Of a stretch of 64,000 nt of DNA, positions 1 through 8,712 are shown piece after piece. The translations under genes were made by a program, and so were the position numbers. How positions within the stretch are numbered: position 1 is the first letter of the stretch; each line of letters opens with the position of its first letter. Below the pieces are notes generated by a model, which was not told the origin of the DNA, did no database searches, and saw only the letters and a list, made by a program, of their open reading frames with translations. The DNA is from Ideonella livida (lineage in GTDB: Bacteria; Pseudomonadota; Gammaproteobacteria; Burkholderiales; Burkholderiaceae_C). The stretch is from NCBI RefSeq assembly GCF_010499455.1, contig NZ_JAAGOH010000002.1, forward strand, positions 62,001 through 126,000, written 5' to 3'.

Positions 1-2
1 CG

Positions 3-476
3 CGGCATCAGGTGGCCCGAGGTGCTGCTGGGCGAGCCGAAGCTCAGGTCGCGGCCCTTCAGGTCGGCCAGGCCCTGAACGGCCGGGTCGGTGGTGATGA
101 AGACCGAGCGGAAGCGCTCGTCCTCCTCGCGCTGCACCAGCGGCATGACCTTGCCGCCCGAGCGGATGCTGGCCTGCACGAAGGTGAAACCCCCGAACCA
201 GGCCAGGTCCACCTTGCGGCTCACCAGGGTCTCCACCGCCGCGGCGTAGTCGGTCACCGGGGTGAACTCCACCTTCATGGCCAGCTTGGTCTCCAGGTAC
301 TTGACCAGGGGTGCCGCCTTGCGGGCCAGCTCGGCCGGCGCCTCATCCGGAATGGCGGTGACGCGCAGCACCTGCTGCGCCAGGGCACCGGTGGCCGGCA
401 CGGCCAGCGTCAGGGCCAGCAGGGACTGCAGCACGGTGCGGCGCAGGGCGACCGGGGCATGGAAGCGAGGGTTCAT
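3..476 (-). CDS. Phosphonate/selenate-type ABC transporter substrate-binding protein (3' end beyond window)
   Basis: Periplasmic binding protein of the PhnD-like family. Only the first 158 residues are inside the window; the C-terminal part lies to the left. A signal peptide covers about residues 1-33 (RRTVLQSLLALTLAVPATGALA, cleavage before QQ). It is followed by the family pattern IPDEAPAELARK, VEFTPVTDYAAAVE and DLAWFGGFTFVQA. The gene is divergent from selD, 202 bp away. A PhnD-like branch annotated as putative selenate ABC receptor is known to sit beside selenium genes, so selenium oxyanion import is the best guess. Phosphonate or phosphite binding cannot be excluded from the N-terminal half alone. 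The ATG at 476 directly begins the charged n-region of the signal peptide. Confidence 0.8.
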   Translation of the reverse strand, partial: MNPRFHAPVALRRTVLQSLLALTLAVPATGALAQQVLRVTAIPDEAPAELARKAAPLVKYLETKLAMKVEFTPVTDYAAAVETLVSRKVDLAWFGGFTFVQASIRSGGKVMPLVQREEDERFRSVFITTDPAVQGLADLKGRDLSFGSPSSTSGHLMP

Positions 477-678
477 GGCAGACGGGGCGCGGGCGCGCCG
501 GCGCAAAGGGTGGCAGGGGTAGAGCCGCCGGGACAGATCGCCCGGGCGGCGCAAAGGGCCGACATCGTACCCGCGCCGGCAGGCGCTTGCGGCTATGCTC
601 GCCCGCCATGGCCCCGCCGGGCCACCCCTGTGCGCGCCCCCCAGCGCGGCGCCCTGACACCGCTCCCGGAGACCCCGC

Positions 679-1752
679 ATGACCCCCGCCCCCGCCGCCC
701 CGGCCGCCGAACCCCGCCTGACCAGCCTCTCCCACGGCGGCGGCTGCGGCTGCAAGATCGCCCCCGGCGTGCTGTCCGACATCCTCAAGGGCACCACCGC
801 CCTGCCCGTGCCGCGTGAACTGCTGGTGGGCATCGAGACCTCGGACGATGCCGCCGTCTACCAGCTCAACGACGAGCAGGCGCTGATCGCCACCACCGAC
901 TTCTTCATGCCCATCGTCGACGACCCCTTCGACTTTGGCCGCATCGCCGCCACCAACGCCATCAGCGACGTCTACGCCATGGGCGGTCGCCCCCTGCTGG
1001 CCCTGGCGCTGGTGGGCATGCCCATCAACGTGCTGTCCACCGCCACCATCGGCCGCATCCTGGAAGGCGGCGCCTCGGTCTGCAAGGCCGCGGGCATCCC
1101 CATTGCCGGCGGCCACACCATCGATTCCGTCGAGGCCATCTACGGCTTGGTCGCGCTGGGCCTGGTGCCCCCCCGCCACGTCAAACGCAATGCCGACGCG
1201 CAAGTCGGCGACCTGCTGGTGCTGGGCAAGCCGCTGGGCGTGGGCGTGCTCTCGGCCGCCCTTAAGAAGGGCCGCCTGGACGAGGCGGGCTATGCCCGCA
1301 TGATCGACACCACCACCCGACTCAACACGCCTGGCCCCGACCTGGCCGCCCTGGACGGCGTGCACGCCATGACCGATGTCACCGGCTTTGGCCTGGCCGG
1401 CCATGCGCTGGAGGTGGCCCGCGGCTCGGGCTGCCAGGTGCAGCTGGACTGGGCCGCCGTACCCTGCCTGCCCGGCGTGCGCGACCTGGCCGCCCAGGGC
1501 CTGGTGACCGGCGCTTCGGGCCGCAACTGGGCCGGTTACGGCGCCGAGGTGGCCCTGCCCGCCGGCTTTGACCCTGCCGACCAAGCCTTGCTGACCGACC
1601 CGCAGACCAGTGGCGGCCTGCTGGTGTCCTGCACGCCGCAGGCGCTGGAGGCGGTGCTGGCCACCTTTGCGCGGCACGGCTTTGGCCAGGCCGCTGTGGT
1701 GGGCCGGGTGGCCCCCGCCACCGCGGGCGGCCCCCGCCTGCAGGTGGCCTGA
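679..1752 (+). CDS. selD: Selenide, water dikinase (selenophosphate synthetase)
   Basis: Makes selenophosphate from selenide and ATP, the selenium donor for selenocysteine and for 2-selenouridine in tRNA. The 357-residue length is normal for SelD. The N-terminal active-site loop SHGGGCGCK carries Cys23 and Lys26, equivalent to Cys17 and Lys20 of E. coli, so this is the cysteine form and not a selenocysteine form. Later motifs ATTDFFMPIVDDPFDFGRIAA, NAISDVYAMGG and GGHTIDS are the ATP/metal-binding aspartate regions of the AIR-synthase-like fold. A GGAGA Shine-Dalgarno lies eight bases before the ATG. The divergent transporter gene suggests a selenium uptake and activation locus. SelA, SelB or the tRNA selenouridine synthase are not in the window. 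Confidence 0.96.
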   Translation: MTPAPAAPAAEPRLTSLSHGGGCGCKIAPGVLSDILKGTTALPVPRELLVGIETSDDAAVYQLNDEQALIATTDFFMPIVDDPFDFGRIAATNAISDVYAMGGRPLLALALVGMPINVLSTATIGRILEGGASVCKAAGIPIAGGHTIDSVEAIYGLVALGLVPPRHVKRNADAQVGDLLVLGKPLGVGVLSAALKKGRLDEAGYARMIDTTTRLNTPGPDLAALDGVHAMTDVTGFGLAGHALEVARGSGCQVQLDWAAVPCLPGVRDLAAQGLVTGASGRNWAGYGAEVALPAGFDPADQALLTDPQTSGGLLVSCTPQALEAVLATFARHGFGQAAVVGRVAPATAGGPRLQVA

Positions 1753-1759
1753 GCCGCCA

Positions 1760-1776
1760 GGGCCGGGCCCCGGCCC
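1760..1776 (+). other. GC-rich hairpin just after selD
   Basis: A perfect 7-bp stem GGGCCGG / CCGGCCC with a three-base loop begins eight bases after the selD stop. There is no T-tract, so it is not a textbook intrinsic terminator. It may protect the 3' end of the mRNA. The remainder of the 141-bp gap up to the next gene shows nothing else recognisable. Confidence 0.4.
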
Positions 1777-1893
1777 ACCCCGGGCAAACCCCAGGCCCCT
1801 CCATACCCGGCTACTACCCGCCCCACCCGCCCGCTGCCAACAATCGTCGCCATCCCCTCAGTGCCTTCCCCCGAGCCCAAGGAGACGACGACG

Positions 1894-2469
1894 ATGGCCA
1901 AGATCCTGATGCTGTGCGGCGACTACGCCGAAGACTACGAGACCATGGTGCCCTTTCAGGCCCTGCAGGCCGTGGGCCACACGGTGCACGCCGTGGCGCC
2001 GGACAAGGCGGCGGGCGACTACGTCATGACCGCCATCCATGACTTTGAAGGCGAGCAGACCTACTCCGAAAAGCCCGGCCACCGCTTCACCCTCAACTTC
2101 GCCTTTGCCCAGGTGCGGCCCGAGGCCTATGACGCCCTGCTGATTCCCGGCGGCCGCGCCCCCGAGTACCTGCGCATGAACGCCACCGTGGTGGACTGGA
2201 CGCGCCACTTCCTGCAGGCCCACAAGCCCGTGGCCGCCGTCTGCCACGGCGCCCAACTGCTGGCCGCCACCGGCCTGCTCAAGGGCCGCAAGGTCTCGGC
2301 CTACCCCGCCTGCCAGGTGGAGGTGGAGCTGGCTGGCGCCGAATACATGGGCATCCCCGTCGACCAGGCCGTGACCGACGGCAAGCTGGTCACCGCCCCC
2401 GCCTGGCCGGCCCACCCCGCTTGGATCCGCCAGTTCCTGGCCGTGCTGGGCACGCAGATCACGCTGTAA
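1894..2469 (+). CDS. DJ-1/PfpI family protein
   Basis: A 191-residue protein of the DJ-1/PfpI superfamily (class I glutamine amidotransferase-like fold). Residues 1-10 form the first strand ([10 protein letters not shown]). The nucleophile elbow AVCHGAQ places the reactive cysteine at Cys117, followed by His118 as in PfpI-type members. [13 protein letters not shown] is the family's oxyanion-hole region. Members include cysteine proteases, glyoxalase/deglycase-like enzymes and stress chaperones; which applies here cannot be told. The ATG at 1894 is chosen because AAGGAG lies ten bases before it; an in-frame GTG at 1861 lacks such a site. The next gene follows after 23 bp in the same direction. 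Confidence 0.88.
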   Translation: MAKILMLCGDYAEDYETMVPFQALQAVGHTVHAVAPDKAAGDYVMTAIHDFEGEQTYSEKPGHRFTLNFAFAQVRPEAYDALLIPGGRAPEYLRMNATVVDWTRHFLQAHKPVAAVCHGAQLLAATGLLKGRKVSAYPACQVEVELAGAEYMGIPVDQAVTDGKLVTAPAWPAHPAWIRQFLAVLGTQITL

Positions 2470-2492
2470 TTCCTGCACCGGAGGCCCTGCCC

Positions 2493-2897
2493 ATGTGCCG
2501 CATCTTCATCAGCACCGACCCCGCCCAGTACGACAGCCGCACCCGCTCCGTGCGCCTGCACGGCGTGGTCACCAGTATCCGGCTGGAGAACCTGTACTGG
2601 GAGGTGCTGGAAGAAATCGCCCGCCGCGATGGCCTGGGTGTGGTGCAGCTGATTGAGCGCCTGTACGACGAGCTGGTGACTGAGCGCGGCGCCGTGGGCA
2701 ACTTCAGCAGCTTCCTGCGGGTCTGCGCCCTGCGCTATGAAAGCCTGATGGCCCGCGGCGGCATCCCGCTGGACACCGCCGTGCCCATCCGCAGCCTGCC
2801 GGCCGACGAGGTGCTGAGCCACCTGCCGGTGCGGGGCGCAACCGCCCAACCCAGCGCCCACCCCCCTGTGGACGCGCGGCGCCACTCGGCGCATTGA
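2493..2897 (+). CDS. Ribbon-helix-helix domain protein
   Basis: A 134-residue protein whose middle part (about residues 13-75) reads RTRSVRLHGVVTSIRLENLYW followed by EVLEEIARRDGLGVVQLIERL. This fits the RHH_4-type ribbon-helix-helix domain found in small proteobacterial DNA-binding or arylsulfotransferase-associated proteins. The C-terminal 40 residues are proline/alanine-rich and probably disordered. GGAGG lies eight bases before the ATG. It probably shares a transcript with the DJ-1/PfpI gene 23 bp upstream. Its DNA target is unknown and no partner toxin gene is adjacent, so a toxin-antitoxin role has no support. It converges on tctA. Confidence 0.75.
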   Translation: MCRIFISTDPAQYDSRTRSVRLHGVVTSIRLENLYWEVLEEIARRDGLGVVQLIERLYDELVTERGAVGNFSSFLRVCALRYESLMARGGIPLDTAVPIRSLPADEVLSHLPVRGATAQPSAHPPVDARRHSAH

Positions 2898-2949
2898 CAA
2901 CGTCTAACTGCTAGGCGGGGGCCGTCTGAGGCCTGCCCCCCGGTGCGGG

Positions 2950-4452
2950 TCAGACCGCCTGGGCCTTGCGCTTGCCCCACCAGCGCAGCACCGGTGGCAC
3001 CAGCAACATGACCAGGGCCAGGGCCCACAACGTCTTGGAGATGGGGCTCTCCAGCAGGATGCCGACTTCGCCGTTGGTGATGGACAGGGCGCGGCGCAGG
3101 TTCTGCTCCATCATGTCGCCCAGCACAAAGCCCAGGATCAGCGGGGCCATGGGCATGCCGGCCTTGCGCAGGGCAAAGCCCACCACGCCAAAGATACTCA
3201 TCAGCACCAGGTCAAAGGTGGTGGCATGCACCGCATACACCCCCACCGCGCTCACCGCCAGGATGCCGGGCACCAGGGCCCAGTTGGGGGTGTAGAGCAT
3301 GCGGGCGAAGACACCCACCAGCGGGATGTTGATGGCCAGCAGCATCACGTTGCCGATGAACAGCGAGGCGATCAGGCCCCACACCAGCTCCGGGCTCTGG
3401 GTGAACAGCGCCGGGCCGGGGGTGATGTTGTAGAGCGCCAGGGCGCCCACCATCACCGCGGTGGTGCCGGAGCCGGGCACACCCAGGGTGAGCATGGGCA
3501 CGAAGGAGCCAGCGGCCGCGGCATTGTTGGCGGCCTCGGGGGCGGCCACGCCGCGGATGTCGCCTTCACCAAAGCGGCCGCTGGGGCCGGCCAGGCGCTT
3601 TTCCATGGCGTAGGTCATGGCACTGGCAATGGTGGCGCCGGCACCAGGCAACACGCCGACGATGAAGCCCACCACGCTGGAGCGCACGGTGCACCACCAG
3701 GTGTGCGCGGCCTCGCGCAGGTTGAACATGGAGCGGCCGGTCTCACGGATCAGGGTCTGGGCGCTGTGGTGCTGCTCCAGCATCAGCAGGATCTCGCTGA
3801 CCGAGAACAGGCCGATGACCACCACGATGAACTGGATGCCGTCAGACAGGTGCACGTCGCCACCGGTGAAGCGGTAGACGCCGGAGTTGCTGTCCAGGCC
3901 CACGGTGGACAGGCTCAGGCCCAGCGCGGCGGCGATGACCGCCTTGAGCGGGGCGTCGCCCATCAGGCCGGTGATGCAGGCGAAGGCAAAGCACATCAGG
4001 GCGAAGTACTCCGCCGGGCCGAAGGCCAGCGCCCACTGGGCCAACAGCGGGGCGAACAGCACGATGCCCACCGTGGCGATGATGGAGCCAATGAAGCTGC
4101 TCCAGGCCGAGATGGACAGGGCCACACCGCCCAGGCCCTGGCGGGCCATGGGGTAGCCGTCCATGGCGGTCATGATGGCCGCGGCATCACCGGGCACGTT
4201 CAGCAGGATCGAAGAGATGCGCCCCCCGAACTCGCAGCCCAGGTACACGGCGGCCAGCAGGATGAGCGAGGACTCCGGCGGCAGCTTGAGCGCATAGGCC
4301 AGCGGCATGAGGATGGCCACGCCGTTGATGGGGCCCAGCCCGGGCAGCATGCCCACGATGGTGCCGATCAGGCCGCCAATGGCGGCCATGGCCAGGTTGG
4401 CGGGCGTGAGGGCCACGCCAAAGCCCAGCAGCAGGTGTTGCAGGGTTTCCAT
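2950..4452 (-). CDS. tctA: Tripartite tricarboxylate transporter large permease TctA
   Basis: Large integral-membrane subunit of the tripartite tricarboxylate transporter, which imports citrate or related carboxylates with protons or sodium. The 500-residue protein has about twelve hydrophobic segments. It carries the duplicated signature of the family: [15 protein letters not shown] near the N terminus and [16 protein letters not shown] in the second half, plus [21 protein letters not shown]. The ATG at 4452 ([17 protein letters not shown]) is the canonical TctA N terminus and lies one base after the tctB stop, implying translational coupling. It is the last gene of the minus-strand tctC-tctB-tctA series. 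Confidence 0.95.
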   Translation of the reverse strand: METLQHLLLGFGVALTPANLAMAAIGGLIGTIVGMLPGLGPINGVAILMPLAYALKLPPESSLILLAAVYLGCEFGGRISSILLNVPGDAAAIMTAMDGYPMARQGLGGVALSISAWSSFIGSIIATVGIVLFAPLLAQWALAFGPAEYFALMCFAFACITGLMGDAPLKAVIAAALGLSLSTVGLDSNSGVYRFTGGDVHLSDGIQFIVVVIGLFSVSEILLMLEQHHSAQTLIRETGRSMFNLREAAHTWWCTVRSSVVGFIVGVLPGAGATIASAMTYAMEKRLAGPSGRFGEGDIRGVAAPEAANNAAAAGSFVPMLTLGVPGSGTTAVMVGALALYNITPGPALFTQSPELVWGLIASLFIGNVMLLAINIPLVGVFARMLYTPNWALVPGILAVSAVGVYAVHATTFDLVLMSIFGVVGFALRKAGMPMAPLILGFVLGDMMEQNLRRALSITNGEVGILLESPISKTLWALALVMLLVPPVLRWWGKRKAQAV

Positions 4453-4453
4453 G

Positions 4454-4903
4454 TCAACGGCCTCCGAAGATGAAGGACAGCCAGCCGGTGGGCAGCACCA
4501 CGTCCAGCAGGGTGTCGAACAGCAGGTACTGACCCAGGCCCAGGGCCAGCCCGGCGATGAGGCCCTGGCGCCAGTTGCCACCAAAGGCGCGGCCCAGCGG
4601 CACGGTCATGACCAGGGTGGCCAGCACGAAGCCCAGGAATTCAAACAGCAGGGCGTAAGCGAAGATGGCGGCGATCACCGGGCCCAGCACGCGCCAAGGG
4701 GCGGTGGCCAGGCCGCTGACGTGCGGGCCCGGACGCAGCGCCATCCAGGCGCCGGCACCGGCCAGCACGGCCGCCAGCAGCAGCGGAAAGGCCCGCGGCC
4801 CGACGGGCTCGTAGGAGATGGGGGCGGCATAGCCCCAGGCGGCCCAGGCCATGGCGGCGCCCAGCGCCACGCAGGCCAGACCCAGCAGGCGGTCACTTGA
4901 CAT
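4454..4903 (-). CDS. tctB: Tripartite tricarboxylate transporter small permease TctB
   Basis: Small membrane subunit of the transporter, 149 residues with four predicted membrane helices: about residues 7-25, 38-57 (RAFPLLLAAVLAGAGAWMA), 72-95 and 115-140. The family is weakly conserved in sequence and is recognised here by size, topology and position between tctC and tctA. Start ATG at 4903 gives MSSDRLLGLACVALG, typical of TctB. Its stop is one base before the tctA start. There are 179 bp between the tctC stop and this start. Confidence 0.9.
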   Translation of the reverse strand: MSSDRLLGLACVALGAAMAWAAWGYAAPISYEPVGPRAFPLLLAAVLAGAGAWMALRPGPHVSGLATAPWRVLGPVIAAIFAYALLFEFLGFVLATLVMTVPLGRAFGGNWRQGLIAGLALGLGQYLLFDTLLDVVLPTGWLSFIFGGR

Positions 4904-5082
4904 GAAATGCACTCCCGGGCGGCGCTGGCGGCGCCGGCCCGAAGCAGAAGAAGGGGGAGGGACACGGACAGGGCGGGCCGGCGGCCGGCCCTGTCCGCAG
5001 CGCGGTGCGCGGGGCACCGCCTAGGGGCGCATCAGGGGTGCACCCAGCACGCCGCCCAGACACGCAGCCGGGGCGTGCGGCC

Positions 5083-6066
5083 TCAGGGCGCGACGTTCAG
5101 GCCGAAGTCCGCGGCGATCTTGCGGTAGTCGGCCACGCGCTGCTTGACGTAGGTGGTCAGCTCGGCGCCGGTCATGGCAAAGGGATAGAGGCCACGCTCG
5201 TCGCGCGCCTTGGCAAAGGCCGGGGTGGCCATCATCTTGTTGAAGGTGTCCACCCAGAGCTTGTAGTCGGCATCGCTGACCTTGGGGCCGACGTAGAAGC
5301 CGCGGATGATGGGCCACTGGATGTCGTAGCCCTGCTCCTTGGCGGTGGGCACCTTGGCCAGCGGGCCGTCCAGGCGCTTGTCGGCCATGACGGCCAGCAC
5401 GCGGATCTTGGCGCCCGCCTTGATCTTCTCTTCGGCCTCGGCGGCGTCACCAGAGTAGACGTGCACATGGCCGCCCTGCAGGGCGGTCAGGGCCTCGCCG
5501 CCGCCTTCAAAGGCCACAAATCGCATGGACTTGGGGTTGAGGCCGGCGGCACGTGCGGTCAGCGCGGCCTTGAGCCAGTCCTGGCTGCCGATGGTGCCGC
5601 CCGCGCCAAACACCACCTTGGTGGGGTCGGCCTTGACGGCGGCCACCAGGTCGGCCAACGTCTTGAAGGGCGAGCTGTCGGCCACGATGACAGCGCCGTA
5701 GTCGGTGCCCACCGCCGCCAGCCAGCGCACGTCGTTCTCGTTGTAGCGGCCGAACTTGCCCTGGGCCAAGTTCAGCAGCGAGCCGCCGGAGAAGGCCACG
5801 ATGGTGCCCGCCTCACCCGGGCGCTGGGCGACGATGGCGTTGTAGGCCACCGCGCCAATGCCGCCGGGCATGTAACTCACCCGCATCGGGTCGCCCAGGG
5901 CCTTGGCCTCCATCAGCGAGCTTTGGGCCAGCTTGCAGGTCAGGTCAAAGCCGCCGCCGGGCTTGGCCGGGGCGATGCACTCGGTCTTGTCCAGCGGGCT
6001 GGCATGGGCGGCCAGGGCGGCCAGGCCCAGCAGGGCGGTGGCGCAGAAGCGCAGGCGGGTGCTCAT
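5083..6066 (-). CDS. tctC: Tripartite tricarboxylate transporter periplasmic receptor TctC
   Basis: Periplasmic solute receptor of the transporter, 327 residues. Signal peptide about residues 1-22 (ending AALAAHA before SPLDKTE). The mature start CIAPAKPGGGFDLTCKLAQ resembles citrate-type TctC receptors more than the general Bug receptors, whose equivalent reads PPGSGPDVVAR. Cysteines in CIAPAKPGGGFDLTC could form a disulfide. Carboxylate specificity cannot be fixed from sequence. The leader GGAGACACACG before the ATG is identical to that before the upstream porin gene. Upstream lies the porin, downstream tctB and tctA, all in one direction. Confidence 0.93.
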   Translation of the reverse strand: MSTRLRFCATALLGLAALAAHASPLDKTECIAPAKPGGGFDLTCKLAQSSLMEAKALGDPMRVSYMPGGIGAVAYNAIVAQRPGEAGTIVAFSGGSLLNLAQGKFGRYNENDVRWLAAVGTDYGAVIVADSSPFKTLADLVAAVKADPTKVVFGAGGTIGSQDWLKAALTARAAGLNPKSMRFVAFEGGGEALTALQGGHVHVYSGDAAEAEEKIKAGAKIRVLAVMADKRLDGPLAKVPTAKEQGYDIQWPIIRGFYVGPKVSDADYKLWVDTFNKMMATPAFAKARDERGLYPFAMTGAELTTYVKQRVADYRKIAADFGLNVAP

Positions 6067-6140
6067 CGTGTGTCTCCTTGTGGTGGTGCAAGAGGCCGGC
6101 ATTCAGCCGGCCCCGTGGCCCTTGGTTTCAGCAGCGGGGA

Positions 6141-7073
6141 TCAGAACTCGTACTTCAGGCCCAGGTCAAAGCCGGTCTTGTGGGCGGCGGCCTTGCTGTC
6201 GTTGCCCACGTCGGTGTAGACGGTGAGCTGCTTGGACCAGGCGTGGTGGTAGCCCAGACCCAGCTTGGCGACAGTGGTCACGCCTTCCTTCTTTTGGTTG
6301 CCGTAGGCGGCCTTGATCTCACCCTTGCCCATCGGCACGGCCAGGCCCAGCACGTAGCCCTTGACGCTCAGGTCGTCCTTGGTGGTGCCGGTGGAGTAGC
6401 CGGCGGAGACCTTGGCCACGCCAAAGTTGTAGACCGCGCCCACGGTGCTCAGCTCGTCTTTGGCGTCGGCAGGATCTTCCACACCGGCGGCCAGCAGCAG
6501 CGGGCCGGACTTCCACTGCACGGCGGCGGAGAACGGACGGCTGGCGTCGGCGGCGGTGCTGGCCTTGGCCGCATCGGCGGTGGACAGGGCCACCGACAGG
6601 CCACCGAAGGTGCCGTCATAGCGCACGGAGCCGTCCACGCGCACCTTGGCGATGCCCAGGCGCAGGCCCGCGTCGCGCACAGCGGCCACGGTGTCGCCGC
6701 CGAACGGGTCGATCACGTTCTGCACCAGCGAGAAGGCGGGGATGTACTGGCGGCCCATGCCCAGCTTGCCAAAGGCGCCTTGCACGCCGACCTGGGCCAC
6801 GCCCTTCCACATCACGCCGTCGGTGGCGCCGGTGTCCGGGAAGAAGCGGTGCTCAAAGCCAAAGAAGGCCTGGTAGCCGTCGCCCAGGTCATGCGTGCCC
6901 TTGAAGCCGACGCGGCTGTCGCTGCCGGTGGCCGTCTGGAACTTGTCTTCGCCGATGGCGCGGCGCTGGCCCACGTCCACCTTGCCGTAGATGGTCAGGG
7001 CGGGGGTGGACTGGGCGGCGGCGGTCAGGGGCAGGGCCAGCAGGGCAGCGGTGGCCAGCAGGGTCTTGTGCAT
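6141..7073 (-). CDS. Outer-membrane porin (gram-negative general porin family)
   Basis: A 310-residue outer-membrane beta-barrel. The signal peptide is residues 1-21 (LLATAALLALPLTAAAQ). The mature N terminus starts TPALTIYGKVDVGQ, the usual first strand of betaproteobacterial porins, and the chain ends in KYEF with the terminal Phe needed for Bam recognition. The internal pattern DSRVGFKGTHDLGDGYQAFFGFEH is typical. It is a little short for the family (about 340-390), so one or two loops are likely short. Placed 74 bp upstream of tctC and 169 bp downstream of tctE, it probably serves as the outer-membrane entry for the substrate of this transporter. Confidence 0.92.
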   Translation of the reverse strand: MHKTLLATAALLALPLTAAAQSTPALTIYGKVDVGQRRAIGEDKFQTATGSDSRVGFKGTHDLGDGYQAFFGFEHRFFPDTGATDGVMWKGVAQVGVQGAFGKLGMGRQYIPAFSLVQNVIDPFGGDTVAAVRDAGLRLGIAKVRVDGSVRYDGTFGGLSVALSTADAAKASTAADASRPFSAAVQWKSGPLLLAAGVEDPADAKDELSTVGAVYNFGVAKVSAGYSTGTTKDDLSVKGYVLGLAVPMGKGEIKAAYGNQKKEGVTTVAKLGLGYHHAWSKQLTVYTDVGNDSKAAAHKTGFDLGLKYEF

Positions 7074-7199
7074 CGTGTGTCTCCAGCAAGGTGGTGGGTA
7101 AGTCCCGCCAGGCCTGGGCCCGGGGGCGGCGATGCGGCGACGGCACGCGGAGCGGACACGGCAGACCGGCATCGGTGTACACACGATAGAAAAAGGCGA

Positions 7200-7225
7200 C
7201 TTTCAGCCTGCTTTCATGTCTTTCA
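7200..7225 (-). promoter_or_regulatory. Three phased direct repeats upstream of porin-tctCBA (candidate TctD site)
   Basis: On the minus strand the hexamer TGAAAG occurs three times (plus-strand CTTTCA at 7200, 7211 and 7220), at spacings of 11 and 9 bp, that is, about one helical turn apart. This phased arrangement is what OmpR/PhoB-type regulators such as TctD bind. The site lies about 130 bp upstream of the porin ATG in the gap after tctE. The arms AGCCTG / CAGGCT also surround the middle repeat and could form a hairpin. The role is inferred. Confidence 0.45.
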
Positions 7226-7242
7226 GGCTTTTCTCAGGGTTC

Positions 7243-8712
7243 TCACGGAGGCGCGGGGGCGAATGGTGCCTCGGCCGCGGGCAGCTCCAGCCGGGCGCAG
7301 AAGCCAGGGCCGGGGTCCCGGTTGGCCAGCACCAGACGACCGTGGTGGCGCTCGACCACGCTACGGGCGATGGCCAGGCCCAGGCCGCTGCCGGGCAGCC
7401 GGGCGTTGCTGGCACGGAAAAAGCGCTCGCCGGCGCGGGCCAGCTCCTCGGGGGGCACACCCGGCCCCTGGTCCACCACCTCGGCCCAGGCCAGGGCCGA
7501 CACCGGGTCGTGGTGCACCCGCACCGTCAGGGCCGAGCCGGGGGGGGCGTGCCGCATGGCGTTGTGCAGCAGGTTGGACAGGGCTTCCAGCAGCAGGTCG
7601 GGATCGGCCTGCACGGGCACCGGTGCGCCCGGCACTTCCAGGCCCAGGTCCAGGCCGCGCAGGTTGGCCTCGCGCCAGCCGCGGCGGGCCAGGTCGCCGG
7701 CCAGGGCGGCCAGGTCCAGCACGCGTGGCCGCAGCTCGGCAGCATCGCTGCGGGCCAGAGCAAGCATCTGGTTGGTGTGGCGGATGGTCTCGTCAAGCTG
7801 CTCGCGCAGGGCCTGCAGCACTTCCCGCTGGGCGGCGGGGTCGTCCTGGCGCTGGGCATAGGCCAGCTGGGTGGCCAGCACCGTCAGCGGGGTGCGCAGC
7901 TGGTGCGAAGCGTCGTCGACAAAGCGCCGTTGTGCATCGGACAGGGCCAGGTTGCGGGCCATGTGCTGGTTGATGGCCTGCACCAGGGGCTGCACATCCT
8001 GCGGCAGGCCACGGGTGGGAATGGGGGTAAGGTCCGAGGGCATCCGCTCGGCCACCTCCTGGCTCAGCCGGATCAGGGGCTGCAGGGCCCAGCGCAGCGC
8101 CAGCACCAACAGGCTCAGGGCCACAGCCGAGAGCAGCACGTCGCGCACCAGGGCCTGCACGACCAGATGCCGGATGAAGCGCTCACGCGTGGTGAGGGAC
8201 TCGGCCACCTGGATGACCAGGCGCTGTCCGGCGCCGGCGCCGGTGAAGGCACGGTCCAGCGGCCGGGCGTAGCTGCCCACACGCACCGGGGTGCCAAAGT
8301 AGCGGCTGTTGGTGAACTGGGGCACGCCGGTGCGCAGCGGCTCGGCAGGCGGTGCCAGCTCGGCGTCCCCGATGACCACCAGGCCGTCCTCGGTGGCGAT
8401 GCGGTAGAAGACCTGGCCGCCATCGGCCGTGAGCTGGAACACCTCCAGCAAGGTGTAAGGCAGCTCCACCCCCAGGCCGCCGCTGGCGGTGGAGACGTTG
8501 GCGTCTATGGCCTTGATCACCCCCAGCAACGAGCGGTCGTAGGCGGCATCGGCGGCATCGGTGGCGGTGCGCCAAGACAGCAGGATGCCGCCGGCCACCA
8601 CCGCCACCAGGCCCGCCGCCAGCACCAGGCCCAGGGTGCTGGCGATGCTGGCCTGGTGGTAGCGCTCCAGGCTCAGGCGGCCCGCCCGGCGCAGGGCGGC
8701 CCCCGGGCTCAC
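7243..8712 (-). CDS. tctE: Sensor histidine kinase TctE
   Basis: Membrane sensor kinase of a two-component system, 489 residues. TM1 is about residues 23-46. A periplasmic sensor region of about 130 residues follows, then TM2 about 180-205 and HAMP-like linker. The DHp motif DDASHQLRTPL places the phosphorylated histidine at His270. The ATPase domain has the N box EALSNLLHNAMRHAP, DQGPGVP, and GSGLGLAIARSV. Its start is a GTG overlapping the tctD stop (GTGA), so the pair is translated together. Position beside tctCBA and homology in layout support the TctE name. It would sense the extracellular carboxylate. Confidence 0.93.
   Translation of the reverse strand: MSPGAALRRAGRLSLERYHQASIASTLGLVLAAGLVAVVAGGILLSWRTATDAADAAYDRSLLGVIKAIDANVSTASGGLGVELPYTLLEVFQLTADGGQVFYRIATEDGLVVIGDAELAPPAEPLRTGVPQFTNSRYFGTPVRVGSYARPLDRAFTGAGAGQRLVIQVAESLTTRERFIRHLVVQALVRDVLLSAVALSLLVLALRWALQPLIRLSQEVAERMPSDLTPIPTRGLPQDVQPLVQAINQHMARNLALSDAQRRFVDDASHQLRTPLTVLATQLAYAQRQDDPAAQREVLQALREQLDETIRHTNQMLALARSDAAELRPRVLDLAALAGDLARRGWREANLRGLDLGLEVPGAPVPVQADPDLLLEALSNLLHNAMRHAPPGSALTVRVHHDPVSALAWAEVVDQGPGVPPEELARAGERFFRASNARLPGSGLGLAIARSVVERHHGRLVLANRDPGPGFCARLELPAAEAPFAPAPP

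Noticed and set aside
343-1677. Long open frame antisense to selD (444 codons)
   Set aside because: Mirror frame of a GC-rich gene; composition is Gly/Gln/His/Arg-rich with no domain, and selD is secure on the other strand.
2493-2897. Antitoxin of a toxin-antitoxin pair
   Set aside because: The ribbon-helix-helix fold would fit, but no small toxin-like gene is adjacent on either side.
6078-7973. 631-codon plus-strand frame across the porin and tctE
   Set aside because: Runs antisense through two recognised genes and their promoter gap; low-complexity translation, no ribosome site.
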